From NCBI RefSeq assembly GCF_013377295.1, contig NZ_CP016180.1, forward strand, positions 744,001 through 808,000: a stretch of DNA of 64,000 nt, written 5' to 3'. This document shows positions 53,620-63,577 of this stretch, in pieces; positions within the stretch are counted from its first letter, which is position 1, and every line of letters starts with the position of its first letter. The position numbers and the translations under genes are program-made. This DNA comes from Pasteurella skyensis (GTDB lineage Bacteria; Pseudomonadota; Gammaproteobacteria; Enterobacterales; Pasteurellaceae). Below the pieces are notes generated by a model that made no database searches, was not told the origin of the DNA, and saw only the letters and a list, made by a program, of their open reading frames with translations.

Positions 53620-53700
53620 TCATATAATGAAAAGATTTTACAAAAATTCCATCCCATTATTTACCACCTTATCCCACTTATTCCCATTTATCTCGCAAAG

Positions 53701-55720
53701 TGTAAATAATTTATCTTACTTGGATTTAGATGTAAAAACTGTTGATAATTTGAATTATAACAAAACGGTAGCAGATTTAATTAAATGGTATAAACAAGCT
53801 GATGATAAACGAATTAAGCTACGTTACGGCTATCAGTTAGTACGTTTTCATCATTATAATTTAAAGTTTGCTGAAGCAGTACAAGCATTTGAAGAATATG
53901 TTGAGCCACTAAATTTAAAAACTGCACCCTATTATTTAGCACTTGATCAATATGCTGGTGCATTGAATGGTTTGGGGCAAAAAGATAAAGCAAACTACTT
54001 ATTTTTCCAAGTGTTTCTGCATACCAAAAAACGCAAAGACAGTGCATTTAGCTCAATGCAATTTAGCAGTGATAACGATTTTAATACTTTGTTAGCAAAA
54101 GCCAAAAACGACACTGAAAAAGAAATGGTGTATTTCTTATTAGCTTATCAATCTTTTAATAATCAACTGCCAATGATGAAAAAAATCTATGCACTCAATC
54201 CGAATTCAGAAGTGTTAAAGGTATTGCAGGCACGAGCAATGCTCCAGTTAGAGTGGCATTTTTTAGAAAAATATCCTAAGAATAACAGTAAGCAAAAAGA
54301 TAATCGCCTGCCATTAAAGGACGATGATCATAATTCACAATTTGTTCAGCAATTAAATGAGTTACAATCTTTGACAGCGCAGTTATATCAAATGGCTGAT
54401 GATAAAGCTTTTTGAGGCATTTCACTGGCTTATTTAGATTTTTTACAGCAAAAATATCAGTCATCAAGTGAGCGATTAAATCAAATTAAAACCGATAACA
54501 AAGCTTATCAGCAGCAAATTAGTACACTTAAAATGTTAAATGATATTGTTTCACAACCTGTCATTAATAAGTCTTTCGAAGAGCATTTAATGAATGAGTA
54601 TGCCGATATTTTTGAATGGAAAAAGAATGAATATGGTTATGTACAAATCCCAAGCACAGCTGAGTTTGTGATGGATATTTTGGCAAACCGATACTTTATT
54701 CAAGGAGAGTTGGGTAAATCTTTTTTAGTGCAAAATAAACTCTCTGAATTGTTATCGGTGCAGGATAATGAGCTGACCAAAGAAGTGGATAAATTTTATC
54801 AAAAAACCGATAAAACTGATTTTGAACAGCAAATTTTAATGAGAAATATGGACGTTGCTTCGCCAGTGTCTTTATTTAATTTTTTATATGGCGATAATGC
54901 AATGCGTAATGGTCATTTTTCTAAAGCATTACAACATTATAAACAAGTAGAAAATACCGATGGTTTCGTACCAACCACTTATGAATATTATCAAGATGGT
55001 AAGGAAATGAAGTTCACTTATATGGATTTAAAAAAATATGACAGATTTAATAATATTTCTAATGCTATTTTTGGACAAAATCGAGTAGAGAATTTTAATG
55101 GGAGTGTTTCCCATACTATGACTTTGCCAATATTTATTCGATATTTTGATTTTATTAAAGACAAACCATTGATGAATAAAGTTGAGTTAGCAGAAATATT
55201 AGTCAAATTACAAGAAATCGCCAAAGGCAATGATGAAAGAGCAGGACACGCCAACCAACTTATCGGTAATATGATATATAACACGTCAAAATTAGGATAT
55301 TTCCGACAACTATTTATTGCTAACTTTTATAATGGTCACGATTGGCGATATGGTTTTTATGGTGACTGGAAAACAAAACCAACATTTTATTATGGTAGAA
55401 ATTGGCCAATGTGGAGTACACCGATAGACGGAAACGCTTTTGACAAAGCTATCACTTATTATAAAAAAGCCCTTACTCTAACCAAAGACAAAGAGCAACA
55501 AGCCATTATATTATTCCAACTCGCCAGTGCCGAACAGGGAAAATATTATCAGTGGGAAGGAAAACAAAAAAATACCGATGATGAAGCGTTCTTCAAACGT
55601 ATAAAAAATGAGAAATTTAGAACTTATTTTAACATCTTGAAAAAAGAGTATGCTGATACCTACACCGTTAAACAGTTACAGTCGAGCTGTTCGTATTTCA
55701 AGCATTTTATGAGTCATTAA
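53701..55720 (+). pseudogene. TPR-type exported protein, 3' part, with in-frame TGA
   Basis: Continuation of the gene begun at 48559; the frame is open from the element edge. Helical repeats fill it (LRYGYQLVRFHHYNLKFAEAVQAFEEYV, then AFDKAITYYKKALTLTKDKEQQAIILFQLASAE). A TGA at 54413-54415 interrupts DDKAF and GISLAYLDFL in the same frame, probably from TGG. Without it about 670 codons are open to TAA 55720. Apparent starts inside the element (53627) or at 54533 are not real starts. Confidence 0.72.
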
Positions 55721-55753
55721 GTGATAAATAAAGCGGTAACATTGGTTTAAAAA

Positions 55754-55885
55754 TGGCGAGCCAGAAAATTGGAGATTCGTACAGGGATGGTGGTGGAAGC
55801 AGAATTAGAAGCAGGAAGTATGAGAATTATTGATTATATTTTACGCCCACTATTAAAAAACCGTGATGCGTTAGCGACGATTTAA
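55754..55885 (+). pseudogene. remnant of a HlyD-type membrane fusion protein, C-terminal end
   Basis: 44 codons open to TAA 55885 reading KLEIRTGMVVEAELEAG and SMRIIDYILRPLLKN, which is the end of type I secretion adaptors (GMxVxAE...RxIDYLLxPL). No start codon with ribosome site and no upstream part. An uptake-like AAGCGGTAACAT lies just before it. It is a relic of a lost secretion locus. Confidence 0.55.
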
Positions 55886-55936
55886 GTTGTGTAAAATATG
55901 TAAATTTTAAGTGGAATGTGACCGCTTCATTTAACG

Positions 55937-55961
55937 CCCTATGATTATTTTTATCATAGGG
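55937..55961. terminator. hairpin downstream of can
   Basis: CCCTATGAT pairs with ATCATAGGG around TATTTTT. It lies 30 bases beyond the stop of can. The T-rich run is in the loop, so efficiency is uncertain. Confidence 0.45.
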
Positions 55962-55990
55962 TTATATTATGTCAAATGGTTGTTTGGAAA

Positions 55991-56647
55991 TTATTCATCA
56001 ACACTTGCTTGCAATGTTGAGATTGCATTGCGATAAGTGATTTCTAAGGTTTCTGGGCTGGTTGCGATCACCCCTTGATCATTTAAGTAACCATCGTGAA
56101 CATCATACATCCAACCGTGTAATGATAATTTTTTACCTCGTTTCCAAGCTGCACGTACTACAGAAGTACGCCCTAAATTATAGACTTGTTCTGCGACATT
56201 TAATTGCACCAACATATCCGCTCGTTTTTCAGCAGGAAGTTTGCCTAACAGCGTGCCATATTTAAAGCGAATATCTTTGATATGCAATAGCCAATTATTA
56301 ACTAAACCGTAATCTTCATTGTTTAAAGAGGCTTGAATACCACCACAATTAGTATGTCCGCAAATAATGATATGCTCAATATTTAACACATCAACGGCAT
56401 ATTGCACAACAGACAAGCAGTTTAAATCGGTATGAATAACTAAATTGGCAACATTTCGATGTACAAAGAGCTTTCCTGATTCTAAGCCAGTCAACTTTTC
56501 AGCAGGTACACGGCTATCAGAACAGCCAATCCACAATAAGCGTGGTTTTTGCTGTTCTGCTATTGCTTCAAAATAATCAGGCTGTTTTTGTTTCATTTCA
56601 ACTGCCCAACGATGGTTTTGTTCAAAGATTTCTTCTACTGATTTCAT
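55991..56647 (-). CDS. can: beta-carbonic anhydrase
   Basis: 218 residues from the ATG at 56647; the ATG at 56659 would add MSNL, which other bacterial Can proteins lack. CSDSR (zinc Cys42, Asp44, Arg46) and CGHTNCGG near 98-105 supply the zinc ligands Cys-His-Cys. It interconverts CO2 and bicarbonate in the cytosol, needed for biosynthesis in air. Divergent from sbmA. Confidence 0.94.
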   Translation of the reverse strand: MKSVEEIFEQNHRWAVEMKQKQPDYFEAIAEQQKPRLLWIGCSDSRVPAEKLTGLESGKLFVHRNVANLVIHTDLNCLSVVQYAVDVLNIEHIIICGHTNCGGIQASLNNEDYGLVNNWLLHIKDIRFKYGTLLGKLPAEKRADMLVQLNVAEQVYNLGRTSVVRAAWKRGKKLSLHGWMYDVHDGYLNDQGVIATSPETLEITYRNAISTLQASVDE

Positions 56648-56762
56648 AAGGTTACTCATAATATGGAAAACGAATGCAATAATAACATAAAAATTGCACA
56701 GTTTATCTTATAAATTAATTCAGATATACTGACTAGTTCGTATTTTATAGTGAGATCTTATA

Positions 56763-57737
56763 ATGTTTAAATCTTTTTTCCTAAATAAAAAATGGCTGTT
56801 ATGGTCAGTATTGGGGAGTCTTTCTTTAATCCTTATTACAGGATATAAAGTCTCTCTGGATGTACAAATTAACGAATGGTTTGGTGATTTTTATGATACG
56901 ATCCAAAAAGCCCTTTCTAAGCCTAATGCTGTTACCTTGTCAGATTTTTTTACGAAAATATTTACTTTTGCAAAAATAGCAGGGGTTTATATTGCCCTTG
57001 CAGTTTTTGTTGATTTTTTAGCTCGTCATTATATTTTTCGTTGGCGTACTGCAATGAATGATTATTATATGAGCCATTGGGACAAGTTACGTCATATTGA
57101 AGGTGCTGCACAGCGAGTACAAGAAGATACAATGCGTTTTGCGAGAATAATGGAGTCGCTAGGTATTAGTTTTATGCGTGCTTTAATGACGTTATTTGCT
57201 TTTTTACCACTACTTTGGGAATTAAGTAAACACGTGACATCTTATCCATTAGTGGGAGAAGTCAGTCACGGATTAGTGTATTTAGCTATTTTATTTTCAT
57301 TAGGTGGCACAATATTACTTGCTGTTGTTGGGGTTAAATTACCAGGTTTAGAGTTTAATAATCAACGAGTAGAGGCGGCTTATCGTAAAGAGTTAGTGTA
57401 TGGTGAAGATGATAACCAGCGTGCAGATGATTTTACAGTAAAAGCTTTATATGAAGATGTCCGAAAAAATTATTTCCGTCTTTATTGGAATTATTTCTAT
57501 TTTGATATGGTAAAATGGTCTTATCTACAATTTAATGTTGTTTTACCTTATATTGCATTAGCACCAACCATTATTGCAGGCGTGGTAACCTTAGGTTTAT
57601 TACAACAAATTATTCGTGCATTTAAACAGGTAGAAACCTCTTTTCAATTTTTTGTTTACTCGTGGAGCACAGTGGTTGAATTGATGTCAATTAGAAAACG
57701 TTTGAAAGCATTTGAAGAGTATATTGCTGAATCATAA
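56763..57737 (+). CDS. sbmA: SbmA/BacA-type peptide transporter
   Basis: 324 residues with about seven membrane segments. The family block HYIFRWRTAMNDYYMSHWDKLRHIEGAAQRVQEDTMRFA (from about residue 86) is almost as in E. coli SbmA, also PGLEFNNQRVEAAYRKELVYGEDD near 197. It lacks the first ~80 residues of the E. coli protein, a short form I expect in Haemophilus relatives. It imports proline-rich peptides and bleomycin-like drugs across the inner membrane. Confidence 0.92.
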   Translation: MFKSFFLNKKWLLWSVLGSLSLILITGYKVSLDVQINEWFGDFYDTIQKALSKPNAVTLSDFFTKIFTFAKIAGVYIALAVFVDFLARHYIFRWRTAMNDYYMSHWDKLRHIEGAAQRVQEDTMRFARIMESLGISFMRALMTLFAFLPLLWELSKHVTSYPLVGEVSHGLVYLAILFSLGGTILLAVVGVKLPGLEFNNQRVEAAYRKELVYGEDDNQRADDFTVKALYEDVRKNYFRLYWNYFYFDMVKWSYLQFNVVLPYIALAPTIIAGVVTLGLLQQIIRAFKQVETSFQFFVYSWSTVVELMSIRKRLKAFEEYIAES

Positions 57738-57862
57738 TGATGTGATAAATTTAAACAAAAGACTTTAAAAGATCTTTTTTGTTGTATTTTTTTTAAAAAA
57801 ACATATAAAATGTAGCATACACTATTCAAATATAAATACCATTATTAAATGAGGAAAACAAA

Positions 57863-59196
<1,334 letters not shown>

Positions 59197-59252
59197 TCAT
59201 TATTGACAAGCTAATGCAATAAGTCTAAGATGATTTATCAAGGAGTTTACCA

Positions 59253-59477
59253 ATGTGGAATTTATTTAAAAAGCCGATTGAAAAATCATCATTTGAAGCG
59301 TGGTCGAAAATGTCCGATGATATAGCAAAAGTGGCAATTTTGGCTATACCTGTGATTATTTTTGGAAAATATACCATTGGGTTTAAAATATTAAATTCTA
59401 TATTACTTTTTATTGCTATCTATTTATTTTTGATAGGTGGTAGATTATTTAGAAATAAAGTCAATGGAGGTAAATAA
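59253..59477 (+). CDS. small membrane protein
   Basis: 74 residues with two hydrophobic segments (about 27-45 and 49-64), basic ends (LFRNKVNGGK). AAGGAG precedes the ATG. Its stop overlaps the next gene's ATG (TAATG), so the two are coupled. Not recognised. Confidence 0.65.
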   Translation: MWNLFKKPIEKSSFEAWSKMSDDIAKVAILAIPVIIFGKYTIGFKILNSILLFIAIYLFLIGGRLFRNKVNGGK

Positions 59478-59560
59478 TGGAGTATACATTTGGATTAATC
59501 GTCTTTGCATTAATGGGATTGGCATTTGCCTTGAGTGCAAATTACCTAACCAAAGACTAA
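59477..59560 (+). CDS. 27-residue membrane peptide
   Basis: ATG 59477 overlapping the previous stop, with GGAGG nine bases ahead. It encodes one membrane helix (FGLIVFALMGLAFALSANYL) and ends TKD. Very short but well equipped for translation and followed by a terminator. Confidence 0.55.
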   Translation: MEYTFGLIVFALMGLAFALSANYLTKD

Positions 59561-59585
59561 AATTTGCAAAAATTTAATAAAAACT

Positions 59586-59617
59586 AACCGCTTGTAGCAA
59601 TGCAAGTGGTTTTTTAT
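59586..59617 (+). terminator. terminator containing an exact uptake-signal core
   Basis: AACCGCTTG at 59586 pairs with CAAGTGGTT at 59603 (one G-T pair) and six T follow. The complement of 59587-59595 is ACAAGCGGT. Confidence 0.85.
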
Positions 59618-59637
59618 TACACAGATAAAGGAATAAT

Positions 59638-60738
59638 ATGAATAAACTAGCACTCTATTGCCGAGCAGGATTTGAAAAGGAAGTGGCAGGTGAGATTTCG
59701 GATAAAGCCGCTGAACTCGGTGTTTATGGTTTTACTAAGCTAAAAGAAAATAGCGGCTATGTGATTTTTGAATGTTACCAACAGGGTGAGGCAGATAGAT
59801 TAGCACAAGAACTGCCACTTTCTGAATTGATCTTCGTTCGTCAAATGATTGTAGTAGGGGAGTTGCTGGAAAATTTATCTGAAAATGACCGTATCAGCCC
59901 TATTTTAGAACAATACCTTGCTCAACAAAATCAAGGCATTGATTTTAAAAAAAGTAGCGATCTTGTAGTAGAAACACCAGATACCAATGAAGCAAAAGAA
60001 CTCTCTAAATTTTGCCGTAAGTTTACTGTTCCATTGCGTAATACCTTAAAAAAACAAGGTTGGTTACACAGTGGCTCAAAACGTCAAAATAGCATTACAT
60101 TACAAATTCTCTTTGTTGGTTCAGGCTGTTGTTATGTAGGTTATGCCTATAATGATAACCGCTCATCAAATCCTATGGGGATTATGCGATTAAAATTCCC
60201 GATTGAAGCCCCGAGCCGTTCAACCTTAAAATTAGAAGAAGCAATTTTAACTTTTATCCCAAAATCGGAAGAAAGTTGGCATTTTAATGAAAATGTAAAA
60301 GCGGTAGATCTCGGCGCTTGCCCTGGAGGTTGGACATATCAATTAGTCAAACGAGATGTGTTTGTTTATTGTGTCGATCACGGCAAAATGGCAGACAGTC
60401 TGCACAATACGGGTCGTATTGATCACTGCCCTGAAGACGGTTTTAAATTTAAACCACCAAAACGCACTACCATTGACTTATTGGTCTGTGATATTGTGGA
60501 ACAACCAATGCGAATTAGTGAATTGATCACAAAATGGCTCGTGAATGGGTGGTGTAAAGAGAGTATTTTTAATCTCAAATTACCAATGAAAAAACGCTAT
60601 CAAGAAGTGCAACGTTGCTTAAATTTTATTACGGAAACGTTAACAAAAAAAGGGGTTCAATTTACCATTCAAGCTAAACATTTGTATCACGATAGGGAAG
60701 AGATTACAGTATTTATTAAGGTTAAAAAACAGTATTAA
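59638..60738 (+). CDS. rlmM: 23S rRNA 2'-O-methyltransferase RlmM
   Basis: 366 residues. An N-terminal THUMP-like region (FEKEVAGEISDKAAELGVYGF) is followed by the Rossmann methyltransferase with SAM site VDLGACPGGWTYQL near 222-235 and PGGW typical of RrmJ-like enzymes; also LVCDIVEQP near 282. It methylates C2498 of 23S rRNA. AAAGGAATAAT ahead of the ATG. Confidence 0.95.
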   Translation: MNKLALYCRAGFEKEVAGEISDKAAELGVYGFTKLKENSGYVIFECYQQGEADRLAQELPLSELIFVRQMIVVGELLENLSENDRISPILEQYLAQQNQGIDFKKSSDLVVETPDTNEAKELSKFCRKFTVPLRNTLKKQGWLHSGSKRQNSITLQILFVGSGCCYVGYAYNDNRSSNPMGIMRLKFPIEAPSRSTLKLEEAILTFIPKSEESWHFNENVKAVDLGACPGGWTYQLVKRDVFVYCVDHGKMADSLHNTGRIDHCPEDGFKFKPPKRTTIDLLVCDIVEQPMRISELITKWLVNGWCKESIFNLKLPMKKRYQEVQRCLNFITETLTKKGVQFTIQAKHLYHDREEITVFIKVKKQY

Positions 60739-60800
60739 TTATTAATAAATTGCTTTTTCACAAAGTGAATTTTATTATTTATTTAGTAAAGGTAATTAAA

Positions 60801-62123
60801 ATGCAAAAAAATACTAAACAAAAAAATGGTAAAGACAAAACAATAGAGACATTTGCGCTATCAGCTGCAATCCTCACTGTAATTATTACAATTTTTCCTG
60901 CAATATTGATTTTTTTAGTTGTAGTGTTTTTCACTGGTCACTTTTACTTGCCGAGTATACTTAATCTTATTGTTTCTGTTCTAATTATTTTTGCTATTAG
61001 AAAAAAGATAAGCCAGAAATTATGGCTTATTCCTTTATTTTTTGCAGTTTCTTTTCTGCTTACTGTCAATACTAGGTTACCTAGTATTATTTCAGATTGG
61101 ATAATGCCTAAATCCGCAATGGAAATATCTCTAAAAAAATTAACATTAGCAGATAAAACAAAAATAAAATTTACTAGCAATATAAATCTAGAATATAAAT
61201 ATGACCCTTTAGAGGCAGTAACAAAATCAGGATTTATTGATGTAGGACTACATTTTAAAGAACCTACAATTATTAAAGAAGAGATCGATAAAACTTTGTT
61301 ACAAATGGGACTAATTCTTAATGATGAAGCAGATATTGAAATTAAAGTTGTAGGAAAAACAGATAGTTATGTGACTAATGTGACAGCAACCATATTAGAA
61401 AACAAAAAACTAATTGCTCAAAAAGAGTTTAGGATCAGAAATAGATATTTTGGTGACATTCTTCGTTTTGAAAATAGTCCTTCGGGAGAAGGGCAAAAGC
61501 AAAGCTCATATATTGCTCAAGATACATTTTGGCAATTCTTTTTTAAACAGGCAAGATTACAAGATAACGTAGTTACAAATTTTATTAAACAGCAAATCAA
61601 TGTAATTTCTTCAAAAAAAGAAATAATCACTTTAACTGCAAAATCTATTGATTTTATCAATGATCCAAAAGAGAAATTTGCACTAGATAGAAAAAATAAT
61701 TTCAGTAATCAGAAAAATGTTTTTTGGTGCAATAATCCTGATTTAAAAATCAATAAATATAATCAGAAATTTAATATTTTAGAAATAAATCATAAGAATA
61801 ATATTTGGGGACTTCCATTAGACTATTCGCCAAATGCTATTTTTTGTTATGAAGATAAAATGTATGTTTATAATTATGCGCATAATTATCCGAATCAGAA
61901 AGATATTTACACTTTTTATATTTATGATTACAGTGGAAAGAATTTAGCAAATATTGAGTATGCCACTGATATTAAAGAAAATAGTGATAAAATGTTGGAA
62001 TATTTTGAAGTGCAGAAAGATCGTTTTTTAATAGGTTTAAATACTTATTCGTGGTATGACCAAGAAAAACAAGAATATCGTAATCAAAGCTATTTGTTTT
62101 ATGAATTACCAAAACCGAATTAA
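60801..62123 (+). CDS. membrane protein with long extracytoplasmic domain, unknown
   Basis: 440 residues from the ATG at 60801 (AAAGG ahead), in preference to an upstream in-frame ATG at 60750. Three membrane segments lie within about 15-100; the rest is soluble, beta-rich, with YKYDPLEAVTKSGFIDVGLHF near 135 and a Tyr/Asn-rich end. No family recognised. Low GC. Confidence 0.62.
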   Translation: MQKNTKQKNGKDKTIETFALSAAILTVIITIFPAILIFLVVVFFTGHFYLPSILNLIVSVLIIFAIRKKISQKLWLIPLFFAVSFLLTVNTRLPSIISDWIMPKSAMEISLKKLTLADKTKIKFTSNINLEYKYDPLEAVTKSGFIDVGLHFKEPTIIKEEIDKTLLQMGLILNDEADIEIKVVGKTDSYVTNVTATILENKKLIAQKEFRIRNRYFGDILRFENSPSGEGQKQSSYIAQDTFWQFFFKQARLQDNVVTNFIKQQINVISSKKEIITLTAKSIDFINDPKEKFALDRKNNFSNQKNVFWCNNPDLKINKYNQKFNILEINHKNNIWGLPLDYSPNAIFCYEDKMYVYNYAHNYPNQKDIYTFYIYDYSGKNLANIEYATDIKENSDKMLEYFEVQKDRFLIGLNTYSWYDQEKQEYRNQSYLFYELPKPN

Positions 62124-62215
62124 ATATAGCAACCATAAAAACAGTTTTGAAGCGGTAAGATGCAGTCTGTTTTTTGCAAATTTTTAAAATTTATCTAAAA
62201 TTAAGGGAAAATAGA

Positions 62216-62524
62216 ATGTTGATTAAATATCAAAAATGGGTAAAAAGTTTCTATCTCAAAAGAGGTTGGTATAATTTTAATTCCTCTATCCGATTAAATT
62301 TTCTAATGGAAGAAGTTGGGGAGTTATCGCAAGCAATTAGACGATATGAAATTGGTCGAGATAGACCTGATGAAGTAGAACATAAAAACGAAAGCTTAGA
62401 TCAAATTAAAGAAGAGTTGGGCGATGTATTAGATAATATAATGATATTAGTGGATAAATATGAATTTAATATCAATGATATTATCAATGAACATATAGAG
62501 AAAATTGAAAAAAGGTACAAATAA
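62216..62524 (+). CDS. MazG-like nucleotide pyrophosphohydrolase
   Basis: 102 residues from the ATG at 62216 (AAGGGAAAATAG ahead). The alpha-helical NTP-PPase motif is seen: LMEEVGELSQAIRRYE near 28 (ExxEL) and KEELGDVLDNIMIL near 68 (ExxxD). Small house-cleaning or modified-nucleotide enzyme. Three bases before the LOG gene, so one operon. Confidence 0.85.
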   Translation: MLIKYQKWVKSFYLKRGWYNFNSSIRLNFLMEEVGELSQAIRRYEIGRDRPDEVEHKNESLDQIKEELGDVLDNIMILVDKYEFNINDIINEHIEKIEKRYK

Positions 62525-62527
62525 ACT

Positions 62528-63091
62528 ATGAATATTACCGTATATTGTGGTGCTAATTTTGGTAATCACAACATCTATAAAGAAAAAACTTATCAGTTAG
62601 GTAAATGGATTGCTACCAATGGTCATACGTTAGTTTATGGTGGTGGTAATCGAGGCTTAATGGGAACTATCGCTAATTCAGTGTTGGAACACGGTGGAAA
62701 AGTAATTGGTGTAATGCCTACTTTTTTAGCAGAAAGAGAGTTGGCTCATAAAGGGTTATCAGAAATGATCCTTGTTGAAACAATGACCGAAAGAAAGTTA
62801 AAAATGATTGAATTGGGAGATTGTTATATTGCTTTACCAGGTGGAGCAGGCACCCTTGAAGAAATTGCTGAGGTGATTTCTTGGGCGAGAATCAGTCAAA
62901 ATAATAATCCTTGTCTGTTTTTGAATATTGAGGGTTATTACGATAATTTAAAAAACTTTTACAATGATATGGTAAATAATGGTTTTTTAGGTCGTGATGA
63001 TGAAGACAAGATTTTATTTACAGATTGCTTTGATGAGATGAGTAATTTTATTCAGTCTTATGAGCCTCCGAAGCTTAGAACTTATAAATAA
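62528..63091 (+). CDS. LOG family (TIGR00730) Rossmann-fold protein
   Basis: 187 residues. GGGNRGLMGT near 38 and PGGAGTLEEIAE near 105 are the two LOG signatures. Members hydrolyse nucleoside 5'-monophosphates to free base and ribose phosphate (cytokinin-activating in plants). With the MazG-like gene it suggests handling of unusual nucleotides. Confidence 0.92.
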   Translation: MNITVYCGANFGNHNIYKEKTYQLGKWIATNGHTLVYGGGNRGLMGTIANSVLEHGGKVIGVMPTFLAERELAHKGLSEMILVETMTERKLKMIELGDCYIALPGGAGTLEEIAEVISWARISQNNNPCLFLNIEGYYDNLKNFYNDMVNNGFLGRDDEDKILFTDCFDEMSNFIQSYEPPKLRTYK

Positions 63092-63175
63092 AGTATTATA
63101 GCGGTACGATGTTGTTAGTTTTTTGCAAGTTTTATTTGTAGAGAATGCCGTTATTATTAACTTCTAAACAAAAGC

Positions 63176-63511
63176 AAACACCGAACACTGAGCCTGTCGA
63201 AGTGTTCGGTGTTTTTGCGCGGCATTAACTTTATGGATGTTCTCTTTTACTTCAATATTTCGACAAACTCAATAATCGAGAACGGAAAAAATGTAAATAA
63301 GCCTGATTAAACAAATCCAAACACCGATAACTGAGCTTGTCGAAGTGTTCGGTGTTTTTGCGTAGCATTAACTTTATGGATGTTCTCTTTTACTTCGATA
63401 TTTCGACAAACGCAATAATCAAGAACGGAAAAAATGTAAATAAGCTTGATGATACAAATCCAAACACCGTTCACTGAGCCTGTCGAAGTGTTCGGTGTTT
63501 TTGTGCGAAAT
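63176..63511 (+). repeat. 143-bp tandem repeat with REP-like terminator hairpins
   Basis: Units start at 63176, 63319 and 63462 (spacing 143, then 143; the third is partial). Each begins AAACACCG, has a GAGCYTGTCGA loop and returns AGTGTTCGGTGTTTTT. In unit 1 the stem is perfect over 14 bases with a T run. Each full unit also has an inverted TTCGACAAA core. The family equals the pairs at 17656 and 20186. The gap 63092-63577 holds nothing else but one uptake-like AGCGGTACGAT at 63099. Confidence 0.88.
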
Positions 63512-63577
63512 TAACTCTATGCACATCTCCTTTTATGGTACACTTAAAGAACAATTTAATCTGAAACAGGAAAAATA

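Larger units (their letters stand above)
49006..53700. mobile_element. 4.7-kb Mu-like element without a visible transposase
   Basis: Flanked by TGTA at 49002-49005 and 53701-53704 (a fifth base differs). Left end TAAACCCGAGCGAGATAAG, right end read inward CTTTGCGAGATAAATGGG; GCGAGATAA recurs at the left end near 49033, and related GGGATAA copies near the right. These look like transposase-binding end repeats. Contents: capsid, a broken gene, protease/scaffold and two Mor-like genes on the - strand; C4-like RNA, antirepressor-like gene and a small Cys protein on the + strand. No transposase, integrase, portal or terminase gene is seen. Confidence 0.72.

Noticed and set aside
53627-53700. ATG 53627 as start of the TPR-type protein
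   Set aside because: It lies inside the Mu-like element, the first 25 residues are encoded by the element's end repeats, and no ribosome site is present.
46230-55720. TGA read as tryptophan (changed genetic code)
   Set aside because: Many intact genes in the window end with TGA, for example at 6042, 46233 and 27780; only two genes show internal TGA.
63176-63511. 143-bp repeats taken as a CRISPR or an origin
   Set aside because: Unit is far too long, nearly identical throughout, and made of terminator-like hairpins; no DnaA-type boxes seen.
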